Positions 17,002-24,755 of a DNA stretch of 37,454 bases are shown in pieces. The notes under the pieces are model-generated. The model made no database searches. It had not been told where the DNA came from and saw only the letters and a list, made by a program, of their open reading frames with translations. Within the stretch, counting starts at the first letter, position 1. The number at the start of each line of letters is the position of its first letter. The DNA comes from Gemmatimonadota bacterium (GTDB lineage Bacteria > Gemmatimonadota > Gemmatimonadetes > Gemmatimonadales > GWC2-71-9): positions 1-37,454 of the forward strand of contig QHUE01000091.1 in NCBI GenBank assembly GCA_003221825.1, written 5' to 3'. The translations under genes and the position numbers were made by a program.

Positions 17002-18803
17002 CAGTAGTCCACGGGCCTCAGGTAGAATTCGCCGATTGCAGTCTGTGACAGCACCGCGACGGTGGGCAGCCGGCGCTTCCAGTGGGTCGAGTCGAGACGC
17101 TTCCGTACGATCTCCACCTCTTCCTTAGTAAAGCCGCTCGGGGGGGGCTCCTCGCCGCGGATCAGATGATACAGGATGCGATCCGCGTTGAGGTACGAAA
17201 CGCCCAGGTCTCCTTCGTCTGTCTGGCCCTTGATCAGGTCGGCGGTGGCGGGTTTGCGCACGATGTCGTCGGGGACGCCGACGTGCCGCGCCAGCGCCCA
17301 CACTTGCGTCTTGAACAGATCGCCGAGCGGATTCACGGGCGGCGCGTCGTCACCGTGCCAGGTGAAGTAGCCGAGCAGCCGCTCCGACTTGTTGCTGGTG
17401 CCCAGCGGCAGCGCCTTGTGCTTGGCGGACAGGTCGAACAGCACGATCATCCGCTCGCGCGCCATCACATTGCCGAGCCGGTGCGGGCCGACATCGCCGA
17501 CTTGCTTCAGATAGCCGTCCACGGCGTCGGAGATGTCGACCGTGACGGACGGGATACCGAGGTTGTCGATGACGAGCTGCGCATGCGCGAGACTGTCGGG
17601 GCTCGAGGTCCGATACGGCATGCGCACGCCGATCACGTTGTCTTTGCCGAGCGCCGCGGCGGCCAGAAATGCCGTGAGCGCGGAATCGACGCCGCCCGAC
17701 AACCCGACCAGGCCCTTCTTGAAGCCGCGCCGGCGAACGACTTCGTCTTTCAAGAAACTCACCAACCAACGCCGGGTCAGTTCTGGATCGATGGCGAGGG
17801 GGTCGCCGTCCCGATCGCGGCTGCCTGTTACGATCGGCGCGGCGTGCGGCGTGGGGCGTGCGGCGCTGCTTGCGCCGTTCGTAGCCGGATCAAACTTTAC
17901 TTTGTCATTCTGACTCTTCCCACTCAGGCTCTTCGTGAGGACGGGGAGCGCGCTTTGCAGATCGGCGAGCAGCGGGGAATCAGACCGCGCGGTCGTCAAC
18001 GAATCAAGATCGATGTCGGCCGTGAGCAACGCCTCTTCGAACAGCGGCCCGCGCGCCAGCACTCTCCCGGTCGGATCGATTACCGCCGACGCGCCGGGGA
18101 ACCCCTTGCCGCCTTCGAACCCCACGAGATTCGCGAGCGCGACGAACACGCCGTGCTCCTCGGCGATGCCCCGGACGATGCGCTCCCAGCGAACGACCGA
18201 CGCCGGCAACGTCTCGCCCTCGCAGGCCTCGTCCTCCGGCTCGCCCAGCCCGCGCGCCGGTGATGCACTCGGCACAATGACGAGCTGCGCGCCCTCGAGC
18301 GCGGCGACGGTCGCGGCCAGCGAATGCCAGGCATCCTCGCAAATCAGGATCGCCGCCTTGCCGCCCCACCCCGTCTCGAATGAGCGCACGCCGTCCTGAC
18401 CGCGGTCCACGAAACGCTCTTCGTCGAACACGCCGTAGGTCGGCAGGAACACCTTGCGATGCACGTGACGCACTTCGGGCTTCCGCGTACTGAGCGTGAC
18501 GTACAGCGCGGAGTTGTGAATGTGATTCTGGAAACGCTCGTAGAACCCGACCACGACGTCGATCGCAGGCCCCTGGTAGGCGGCGGCGAGATCACGGGCG
18601 AGCGTGCCGGCCGTCACCGCCAGCTCCTTGACCCCGCCCTCGACGAAGTAGCCCGAGGTTGCGGTTTCGGGAAAGACGACGAGGTCCGGTTTGGGATCGA
18701 GCTGCGCGGCTTGGCTGAGCACAGCGCCGATCCGGGCCACGTTCTCGGCATACTCGCCCTTGGTGGGTCGGAACTGGGAGAGGACGATCCGGATGTGCGC
18801 CAT
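17001..18803 (-). CDS. nadE: Glutamine-dependent NAD+ synthetase
   Basis: A 600-residue two-domain enzyme for the last step of NAD synthesis. The N-terminal nitrilase-type amidase (1-275) frees ammonia from glutamine with the triad Glu46 (FPETATSG), Lys117 (HRKVFLPTYG) and Cys155 (LICEDAWH). The C-terminal synthetase has the PP-loop LSGGVDSA at about 368-375 and LGTSNKSE further on. A 45-residue linker (about 290-335) is low-complexity and encodes a stretch of 7-bp tandem repeats. ATG 18803 has no Shine-Dalgarno; a TAATAT box ends nine bases upstream, so a leaderless transcript is possible. It heads the minus-strand run down to the two-component genes. Confidence 0.95.
   Translation of the reverse strand: MAHIRIVLSQFRPTKGEYAENVARIGAVLSQAAQLDPKPDLVVFPETATSGYFVEGGVKELAVTAGTLARDLAAAYQGPAIDVVVGFYERFQNHIHNSALYVTLSTRKPEVRHVHRKVFLPTYGVFDEERFVDRGQDGVRSFETGWGGKAAILICEDAWHSLAATVAALEGAQLVIVPSASPARGLGEPEDEACEGETLPASVVRWERIVRGIAEEHGVFVALANLVGFEGGKGFPGASAVIDPTGRVLARGPLFEEALLTADIDLDSLTTARSDSPLLADLQSALPVLTKSLSGKSQNDKVKFDPATNGASSAARPTPHAAPIVTGSRDRDGDPLAIDPELTRRWLVSFLKDEVVRRRGFKKGLVGLSGGVDSALTAFLAAAALGKDNVIGVRMPYRTSSPDSLAHAQLVIDNLGIPSVTVDISDAVDGYLKQVGDVGPHRLGNVMARERMIVLFDLSAKHKALPLGTSNKSERLLGYFTWHGDDAPPVNPLGDLFKTQVWALARHVGVPDDIVRKPATADLIKGQTDEGDLGVSYLNADRILYHLIRGEEPPPSGFTKEEVEIVRKRLDSTHWKRRLPTVAVLSQTAIGEFYLRPVDY
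17839..17866. repeat. Four 7-bp tandem repeats inside the nadE linker
   Basis: Units GCGGCGT, GCGGCGT, GGGGCGT and GCGGCGC follow each other on the + strand. They encode part of the linker between the two NadE domains. Seven-base units are not a multiple of three, so copy-number change by anything other than three units would shift the frame. Confidence 0.7.
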
Positions 18804-18828
18804 GGGGGAAAGATATTAGCTTGTAGCA

Positions 18829-18897
18829 GGCGATGGAGTTCGCCTTCAACCGCCCTCAGGGCTGATGACTCCTACCGATCACCGCATCGTCAGGAGT
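18829..18897 (+). promoter_or_regulatory. Second fluoride-type (crcB motif) riboswitch aptamer, orphaned and antisense
   Basis: The 50 bases from 18827 (CAGGCGATGGAGTTCGCC onward) match the crcB riboswitch at 20372-20421 at 47 positions, including GGCTGATGACTCCTAC and the GCCC/GGGC hairpin. The aptamer core is 18829-18875. ACTCCT (18868-18873) could still pair with AGGAGT (18892-18897), but no T-run follows, so the expression platform is incomplete. No + strand gene follows. The DNA is antisense to the last codons of the PKD lipoprotein gene and lies in the upstream region of nadE on the other strand. A TATTAG box seven bases before the aptamer could serve as -10. Confidence 0.8.
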
Positions 18898-20280
18898 GAA
18901 CGCATAGCTGAACAACAGCGTCGTCACTCGGTCGCGGGTTGGGAGTGTCTGGACCGAGGTGGAGACGAGCTGGTACCCTCCCGGCACACTCTTGAACAGC
19001 TGTACCTGAACCGTCTCGGGATACCGGTTGCTCTTGATGTCCACCGAAATCCGGCTGGTCTTGCCGGTCATGCCGGTCGCCGGCGTCGCAAAGCGTGTGA
19101 TGGCGACGTCGTGCGTCCGCACCTGCAGGGTTCGCGTGATCGATCCCGTTCGACCATCGAATGTCGTGACCGTCAGCGTCACCTGGTAATCGCCGTCGAC
19201 CGCGTACCGATGCGTGGGGTTGAAACCCGTGCCCGCCGCCCCGTCGCCGAAATCCCACTGCCGCGTCTGAATCCCGACGCCGCCCGGATCGAACGACTGA
19301 TCGAAGAACTGCACCAGATCGAAGCTCGACGGATCGAACGGCTGGGTGAAGAAGTTCGCCTGCGGAGGGGGCGGCGGCTGGAGCGAGAACGTCGCAGTGC
19401 CGGGCTGATCGCTCCCGACCTGGAAGTAGTAGGTCTGCCCGGCAACCGCCGTGAAGGACACCGGGCCGCTGAAGCTGCTCGCGCAGCGCAGGAACGACAG
19501 ACTATTGAGCGAGGTGCCTTGGTAGACGGTGAGACCATCGAAGAACGGTGCCTGGAGACCGGCCGTAACCGCCTGCGTCGTCGTCGGAGTAAACCGGTAC
19601 CACACCGTTCTCGAATTGAAGAAGCAGAATGCCGGCTCGTTCGGTTCGCGCGTTGCAAAGTCGAAGACCGCTGTCGCCGTGAAGGGTATCCCCGGGGCCA
19701 GCTCCGCATCCGCAAAGTTGTCGTTGCCGCTTGGCGGTGGCGGGGGAGGAGGTGGCGGCGGTCCCGAGTCCTGCTGCAGACTGAAGACCGTCGGACCAGT
19801 CGCGCCGGCGGAATCCGAGATTTGGAAGAAGAACGCCGAGCCCGAATCGGCATTGAACGTGACCGGTCCAAAGTTCGAGTTACATCCCACCGGGATGAGC
19901 GTGTCGGCGCTGACGAAGTACGTCGAAAGGATCCCTGGGGCTGGACCGCGCAGTTGGGCGGTGAGTTGCACGGCACCCGGGGCCTGCGACACATAGACAT
20001 ACCAGACGGTGCGTGTCGGCGCCCCGATCGTGTCGTGACAGACCGACGTGACTTCGCCCGGTTCGACGGTGGCGTTCGTGACGTCCGTGCTGTCGAAGAA
20101 GGGCACGAACGGGATGAATCGCGCGCTGTCACGGTTGTCGTTGGGCGGGGCCGGCGATGCCGTGTCCTGCGCCACGACATCCGGACGGAGCGGCTGCAGC
20201 GGCGTTTCGCGCGTGCACGATGCAACGGCGAGTGCTGCCACAGCGGTGAAGGTGAGAAAGCGGGAAAATCGCGCGAGCAT
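18856..20280 (-). CDS. Secreted PKD-domain lipoprotein, C-terminally truncated
   Basis: A 474-residue exported protein. The signal peptide ends in a lipobox, AVASC, at about residues 17-21. Two beta-sandwich PPC-like regions follow, separated by a run of ten prolines, then a PKD domain with QWDFGDG and THRYAVDGDY (about 325-400), and a final CARDB-like domain. That last domain breaks off at AFTPDDAVIG followed by RSHQP and stop; similar domains continue another 30-40 residues from memory. The last residues and the stop are encoded by the antisense of the orphan fluoride aptamer. The start at 20280 has a strong AAAGGAGG site eight bases upstream. Surface adhesion or binding is likely. Confidence 0.85.
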   Translation of the reverse strand: MLARFSRFLTFTAVAALAVASCTRETPLQPLRPDVVAQDTASPAPPNDNRDSARFIPFVPFFDSTDVTNATVEPGEVTSVCHDTIGAPTRTVWYVYVSQAPGAVQLTAQLRGPAPGILSTYFVSADTLIPVGCNSNFGPVTFNADSGSAFFFQISDSAGATGPTVFSLQQDSGPPPPPPPPPPSGNDNFADAELAPGIPFTATAVFDFATREPNEPAFCFFNSRTVWYRFTPTTTQAVTAGLQAPFFDGLTVYQGTSLNSLSFLRCASSFSGPVSFTAVAGQTYYFQVGSDQPGTATFSLQPPPPPQANFFTQPFDPSSFDLVQFFDQSFDPGGVGIQTRQWDFGDGAAGTGFNPTHRYAVDGDYQVTLTVTTFDGRTGSITRTLQVRTHDVAITRFATPATGMTGKTSRISVDIKSNRYPETVQVQLFKSVPGGYQLVSTSVQTLPTRDRVTTLLFSYAFTPDDAVIGRSHQP

Positions 20281-20324
20281 GGATAGGCCTCCTTTGTAAA
20301 GGAGCTGCGATCGGACCGCGCGAT

Positions 20325-20354
20325 TGTATATGGAGGGCGGCAAGCGAGCGTCAA
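20325..20354 (-). promoter_or_regulatory. Sigma-70-type promoter of the PKD lipoprotein gene
   Basis: On the minus strand TTGACG (20354-20349) and TATACA (20330-20325) are separated by 18 bases. The distance to the AAAGGAGG ribosome site and ATG 20280 is normal. The -35 lies a few bases from the TATATT box (20360-20365) that precedes the crcB riboswitch on the other strand, so the two promoters are divergent and close. Confidence 0.6.
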
Positions 20355-20373
20355 GAAGCTATATTCTCCAACA

Positions 20374-20420
20374 GGCGATGGAGTTCGCCTTTAACCGCCC
20401 TACGGGCTGATGACTCCTAC
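20374..20420 (+). promoter_or_regulatory. Fluoride riboswitch (crcB motif) upstream of crcB
   Basis: GGCGATGGAGTTCGCC, then TTTAACCGCCC, a short loop, and GGGCTGATGACTCCTAC reproduce the conserved fluoride aptamer, including the GGAG/CTCC pseudoknot partners. Known members bind fluoride with magnesium and switch on fluoride exporters. Here it sits directly upstream of crcB/fluC and DUF190. A TATATT box at 20360-20365 places the transcription start close to the first aptamer base. The first 47 of 50 bases recur at 18827. Confidence 0.95.
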
Positions 20421-20453
20421 CCGAAACCACCAACGGCAGGAGTCTTTTCTTTG
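20412..20453 (+). terminator. Riboswitch expression platform: intrinsic terminator whose 3' arm is the crcB ribosome site
   Basis: GACTCCT (20412-20418, the 3' end of the aptamer) pairs with AGGAGTC (20438-20444), followed by TTTTCTTT. Fluoride-bound aptamer would use GACTCCT and so prevent the terminator. AGGAG also lies eight bases before the TTG start of crcB, so the same stem would hide the ribosome site. Both transcription and translation could be controlled by one hairpin. Confidence 0.85.
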
Positions 20454-20825
20454 ACTATCCTCTACATCGTCCTGGGCGGTGTCGCCGGAACATTGTCGCG
20501 CTACGGCCTCGAAGGTTGGATTCACGGCCGCATGGCGAGCGGCTTCCCACTGGGTACTCTGACTGTCAACATCGTCGGGTCCCTGCTCCTCGGGTTCATC
20601 CTGCGGATCGCAACCGGCGCGGTGGTGATCTCGCCCGACCTGCGGGCGGGTCTCACCATCGGCTTTTGCGGTGCCTTCACCACGATGAGCACGTTCAGCT
20701 ACGAGAGCGTCACCCTGCTCCACGACGGCGATTACCTTCGCGCCGTCCTCTACATGGGCGCAACGATCGGGGGCTGCGTCGTCGCGGTGGTCTTTGGAAC
20801 GGCGCTCGGCGACAAACTCCTGTGA
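20451..20825 (+). CDS. crcB: Fluoride channel FluC/CrcB
   Basis: A 124-residue, four-helix membrane protein that works as an inverted dimer to let fluoride leave the cell. Seen: GGVAGTLSRYGLEGW (helix 1), GTLTVNIVGSLLLGF with the pore Asn (helix 2), and GFCGAFTTMSTFSYES in helix 3 with the Phe-box residues and the broken helix around STFS. The only start that fits the AGGAG site (20438-20442) is TTG 20451, which overlaps the terminator U-tract. Controlled by the fluoride riboswitch upstream. DUF190 follows eight bases after the stop. Confidence 0.95.
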   Translation: MTILYIVLGGVAGTLSRYGLEGWIHGRMASGFPLGTLTVNIVGSLLLGFILRIATGAVVISPDLRAGLTIGFCGAFTTMSTFSYESVTLLHDGDYLRAVLYMGATIGGCVVAVVFGTALGDKLL

Positions 20826-20832
20826 GGTTCCG

Positions 20833-21177
20833 ATGACCGAACGATTCCGCGGCGAACGCACGCTGATGCGCGTCTTTATCGGCGAAAGCGACAAGTATCA
20901 CGGCAAGCCCCTGTACGAAGCGTTGCTCGAGCGCTTCCGCAGTAGAGGCCTGGCCGGCGCGACCGTGCTGCGGGGAGTCGCGGGATTCGGCGCGTCCAGC
21001 AAGCTCCACACCGACAAAGTGCTCCGGCTCTCGATGGATCTTCCGATGATCATCGAAGTGGTCGAAACCGACGAGGTGATTCAGGCGCTGCTGCCGGATC
21101 TGAGCGAGATGATCGGTGGCGGGTTGATCACGCTTGAGAAGGCAAACGTGATCCTCTATCGACCGGGATCCAGCTAA
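20833..21177 (+). CDS. DUF190 family protein (PII-like fold), fluoride operon
   Basis: A 114-residue DUF190 protein, a family with a PII-like ferredoxin fold that very often follows crcB. Seen: LMRVFIGESDKYHGKPLYEA, GATVLRGVAGFG and a C-terminal strand pair with VIEVVETDE-like sequence (IIEVVETDEVIQALL). ATG 20833 has a GAGG site seven bases upstream overlapping the crcB stop. It is presumably a regulator or partner of the channel; the family's role is not established. Its last 50 bases overlap the 3' end of the convergent permease gene. Confidence 0.9.
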   Translation: MTERFRGERTLMRVFIGESDKYHGKPLYEALLERFRSRGLAGATVLRGVAGFGASSKLHTDKVLRLSMDLPMIIEVVETDEVIQALLPDLSEMIGGGLITLEKANVILYRPGSS

Positions 21178-22447
21178 GCCCCCAGGTCACCAACAGCACG
21201 ACGACACCGAACAATACAACCTTCGGTTGGGCGATCACCGCCCCGACAAAGAGCGCCGCGTACACGGCAATGAACGCCGCCGGCAGCAATGGATACAGCG
21301 GCACGCGAAACGGCGCGAAGGACGCACGCGCGCGCAGTCTAAACAGTGATGCCACGGTCAGGCCATCGATCACCAGTATCAGCACGATCGCCCGGGCAAG
21401 CAGCTGGGCGAATGTGCCTGTCGCCGCCAGCGTCATCGACACGGCGCTCACGAGCACCATCGCCGTCCAGGGCGTGCCGCCGCGGTTGACGCGCATGAGC
21501 GCGGCGGGGCCCAGCCCGTCCCGTGACAAACCGAAGATCACGCGGGGCGTCACGAACACGTTGCCGTTGAGGGACGCGAGCACGACGAGCAGAGCGAGGA
21601 CCGCGATGATGAGGCCGCCCTTGGCGCCAAAGATGGCCATGGCCACGTCACCCGCGACGAGGTTCGACGCTGCCACCTGTTCGAACGGCAACACGTGCAG
21701 GAACGCCGCATTGAGCAGGAGATACAGGGCGGTCACGACGGCGATGCCGAGGATGAAAATGCGCGGCAGGGTACGCTCGGGCTCCACAACCTCCTCCGCG
21801 ATCTTCGCCGCGTCCACCGATCCGTAGTACGACCACATCACGGGCTGTGCTGCGACGGCCAGTGCCGCGACCACCTGCCAACCCTGAGGTGCGCCCGGCA
21901 GGACGCCGTGCCAGCCGGTACCGTGTCCCGCGACGAACGCCGCGATGACCACGCCGCCGAGCGCCAGCACCTTGGCCGCCGTCACGACGTTCTGAACCCA
22001 GCGGCCGGAGTTGATGCCCAGGAGATTGATGCAGATGAACAATCCGACGATCACCACCGCGATCCAGCGCGTCCATTCGGCCGGCCATCCAGCGATCCGG
22101 GCGCTGAACTCCGCCGCGGCGACGCCGATGGCAGCGATCGCGGCGGTGTAGATCGCCAACCCTTCCACCCACCCGACGACGAATCCCGCCCGGCGCCCGA
22201 ATGCCTCGCGCGCGTACACGTACTTGCCGCCCGCCCGTGGATACCGCGTCGCCAGCTCGGCGAACACGAGCGCCCCGAGCAACGCGAGCGCGCCACCCAA
22301 CACCCACGCGACGAACGTGAGCCCGGGGCGGCCGAGCTGGTTCGCAACCTCCCCCGGAGTCCGAAAAATCCCCGAGCCCACCATGATGCCGACGACCATG
22401 GCGAGGCCGTCGAACAAACGAAGCGACCGTTTCAGCTCGATGCTCAC
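21128..22447 (-). CDS. APC-superfamily amino acid permease
   Basis: A 439-residue transporter with about twelve hydrophobic helices. The first helix carries GIMVGSGIFRTPG, the unwound substrate-binding segment of the LAT/APC family; ELATRYPRAGGKYVYAREAF follows in helix 3 region, and EEVVEPERTLPR appears in the cytosolic loop after helix 6. Substrate is probably an amino acid, taken up with protons or by exchange. Transcribed divergently from otsA with 82 bases between the starts. The 3' end overlaps the DUF190 gene by 50 bases in a tail-to-tail arrangement, with no terminator hairpin evident between them. Confidence 0.92.
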   Translation of the reverse strand: MSIELKRSLRLFDGLAMVVGIMVGSGIFRTPGEVANQLGRPGLTFVAWVLGGALALLGALVFAELATRYPRAGGKYVYAREAFGRRAGFVVGWVEGLAIYTAAIAAIGVAAAEFSARIAGWPAEWTRWIAVVIVGLFICINLLGINSGRWVQNVVTAAKVLALGGVVIAAFVAGHGTGWHGVLPGAPQGWQVVAALAVAAQPVMWSYYGSVDAAKIAEEVVEPERTLPRIFILGIAVVTALYLLLNAAFLHVLPFEQVAASNLVAGDVAMAIFGAKGGLIIAVLALLVVLASLNGNVFVTPRVIFGLSRDGLGPAALMRVNRGGTPWTAMVLVSAVSMTLAATGTFAQLLARAIVLILVIDGLTVASLFRLRARASFAPFRVPLYPLLPAAFIAVYAALFVGAVIAQPKVVLFGVVVLLVTWGLSWIPVDRGSRLPSQA

Positions 22448-22529
22448 CGGCCGAAACGGTCGCTCCGAACTGCGAGAGTTGCTAGAGGCTCAGGCGGAAC
22501 TCATTGAGACACATGGGTATCTAGGTGCC

Positions 22530-24755
22530 ATGCGACTGTCGCTGCGATTTGTCGTCCCGCTGCTGGTCGCCCTCGGCATCTTCGCCTACGCGGCCCTCCC
22601 GCTGGTGGACAGGCTCATGCTCCGCTGGTTCAGCCGCGACCTCGAGGTGCGCGCCAACCTGATTGCGACTACGGTCGACGATCCGCTCCATACCCTGATT
22701 CGGACCGGCGACCGCAGCCGCATCCAGGAGTTCTTCACGCGCCTGACGCAGGACGAGCGCCTGTTCGCCGTCGCGTTCTGTCCCCCAGAGACCGGCGACC
22801 CTGTCGCGACCCCGACATTGCCGGCGGAAGTGCGCTGCTCCGACTTGGGCCGCTTCACCGAGCCGGCGGGCGATCTGCTGCAGACCGCGACCGGTCCCGT
22901 GTTCATCTCGGTGCGCCCGCTGGTCGGTGGCGGGAAGCTCGTGCTGGTGCACGACATGAGCTTCATCGCGCGCCGCAGCCGCGAGACCCGCGACTATCTC
23001 TTCCTCTTCTTTGTCGGGCTCGGCCTCACCGTCGCGCTCATCACCGTGGTGATCGCGCAGCTGTCCTGGCGCGGCTGGGTGCAGGGATTGCGCGCATTGC
23101 TGCGCGGCGAGGGTCTGCTGCGACCGTCGGGCAAGCCGTACGTCCCCGAGCTGCGCCCTATCGCGCGCGACCTGCGAGCGCTGATCCGCGACCTCGAGGC
23201 GGCGCCCCGACGCCTCGATGAGGACCACGTGGCCTGGACGCCCGACACGCTGCGCACCCTGCTGCGCGGAGAGCTGCGCGGGCAGGAGGTGATCGTGGTC
23301 TCGAACCGCGAGCCATACATCCACATGCGGCAGAACGGCGAGATCAAGGTTTGGCGCCCCGCGAGCGGCCTCGTGACCGCGCTCGAGCCCGTCATGCGCG
23401 CGTGCTCAGGTACCTGGATCGCGCACGGCGGCGGCTCGGCCGACCGCGACGTCGTGGACGCGCACGACCGCATCGCGGTCCCGCCGCCCCCCGCGCCGCC
23501 CGCGTATCAGCTGCGCCGCGTCTGGCTGACCGAGCAACAGGAAGCGGGCTACTACTACGGGTTCGCCAACGAGGGGCTGTGGCCGCTCTGTCACATCGCG
23601 CACGTGCGCCCGACATTCCGCACCTCAGACTGGGAGCAGTACGCCGCGGCCAACCGCCTGTTCGCGCGCGCGGTGGCCGACGAGGCCCGCTCGGACGACC
23701 CGATCGTCCTGGTGCACGACTATCACTTCGCGTTGCTGCCGCGCCTGATCCGCGAGTCGCTGCCCGAGGCGACCATCATCACGTTCTGGCACATTCCGTG
23801 GCCCAACCCGGAGGCGTTCGGAATCTGCCCGTGGCGCGAAGAGGTCCTCGACGGCCTGCTGGGCAGCAGCATCCTCGGATTCCACACACAGTTCCATTGC
23901 AACAATTTCCTGGACACGATCGAGCGCCTCATCGAGGCGCGCGTCGACCGCGAGATGTTTACCGTCTCCTACCGCGGCGAGTTGACGGCCGTCAAACGCT
24001 ACCCGATCTCGATCGAGTGGCCGGCGTCGCGTGCCGCCACGGCCGCGTCCGTCGAGCAATGCCGCGCCGCCCTGCGACAGCGCCACGGGTTACCCGAGGG
24101 GCACGCCATCGGCATCGGAGTGGACCGACTCGACTACACCAAGGGCGTGGAGGAGCGGCTGCGTGCCATCGAGCGGCTGTTCGAGCTGCAGCCCGAATGG
24201 CTGGGCAAGTTCACGTTCGTGCAGCTCGCGGCGCCGACGCGCACGCGCATCGAACACTACCAGCAATACCAGGCGCGGGTCGAGGCGCTGGCGGCACGCA
24301 TCAACGAGCGGTTCAAGCACGCGGCACACCCCGCCGTCATCCTGAGAATCGAGCACCACGAGCCTGAGTCCGTCTACGAGTACTACCGCGGCGCCGATGT
24401 GTGCGTCGTGACGAGCCTGCACGATGGGATGAACCTGGTGGCGAAGGAGTTCGTCGCCGCGCGCGATGATAACGCCGGCGTGCTCATCCTGAGCCAGTTT
24501 ACCGGAGCCGCGCGCGAGCTGCCCGAGGCGGTCATCGTAAACCCCTACGACACCGACCAGTGCGCCGCCGCGCTCCAGCTCGCGCTCACGATGCCCAAAG
24601 AGGAGCAGCGCGCCCGGATGCGGCTCATGCGCGAGCTGATCAAGGAGTTCAACGTGTACCGCTGGGCGGGCCGGATGCTGCGCGATGCCGCTGGCATGCG
24701 GCGGCGGGGACGCCTCTCGCACAGCGCGGTCGCGGTGGCCCGGGCCGCGTTGTGA
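22530..24755 (+). CDS. otsA: Trehalose-6-phosphate synthase with an N-terminal membrane sensor-like region
   Basis: A 741-residue protein. Residues 1-250 are not GT20: TM1 at about 7-28, an extracytoplasmic region to about 150, TM2 at about 154-176, then a HAMP-like helical stretch. From residue 253 (VIVVSNREP) the GT20 enzyme follows: HDYHFALLPRLIRE, FWHIPWPNPEAF, GFHTQFHCNNFL, the hallmark VDRLDYTKG near 530 and LVAKEFVAAR near 637. It joins UDP- or ADP-glucose to glucose-6-phosphate. The soluble E. coli enzyme is about 470 residues. The start is ATG 22530; upstream the frame is open but antisense to the permease. GTGA overlap couples it to otsB. Confidence 0.92.
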   Translation: MRLSLRFVVPLLVALGIFAYAALPLVDRLMLRWFSRDLEVRANLIATTVDDPLHTLIRTGDRSRIQEFFTRLTQDERLFAVAFCPPETGDPVATPTLPAEVRCSDLGRFTEPAGDLLQTATGPVFISVRPLVGGGKLVLVHDMSFIARRSRETRDYLFLFFVGLGLTVALITVVIAQLSWRGWVQGLRALLRGEGLLRPSGKPYVPELRPIARDLRALIRDLEAAPRRLDEDHVAWTPDTLRTLLRGELRGQEVIVVSNREPYIHMRQNGEIKVWRPASGLVTALEPVMRACSGTWIAHGGGSADRDVVDAHDRIAVPPPPAPPAYQLRRVWLTEQQEAGYYYGFANEGLWPLCHIAHVRPTFRTSDWEQYAAANRLFARAVADEARSDDPIVLVHDYHFALLPRLIRESLPEATIITFWHIPWPNPEAFGICPWREEVLDGLLGSSILGFHTQFHCNNFLDTIERLIEARVDREMFTVSYRGELTAVKRYPISIEWPASRAATAASVEQCRAALRQRHGLPEGHAIGIGVDRLDYTKGVEERLRAIERLFELQPEWLGKFTFVQLAAPTRTRIEHYQQYQARVEALAARINERFKHAAHPAVILRIEHHEPESVYEYYRGADVCVVTSLHDGMNLVAKEFVAARDDNAGVLILSQFTGAARELPEAVIVNPYDTDQCAAALQLALTMPKEEQRARMRLMRELIKEFNVYRWAGRMLRDAAGMRRRGRLSHSAVAVARAAL

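Noticed and set aside
18865..20286. A 473-codon open frame on the + strand opposite the PKD lipoprotein gene
   Set aside because: Its product is extremely Arg/Glu-rich with no domain, and the opposite frame has a signal peptide, PKD domain, ribosome site and promoter. High GC produces such open antisense frames.
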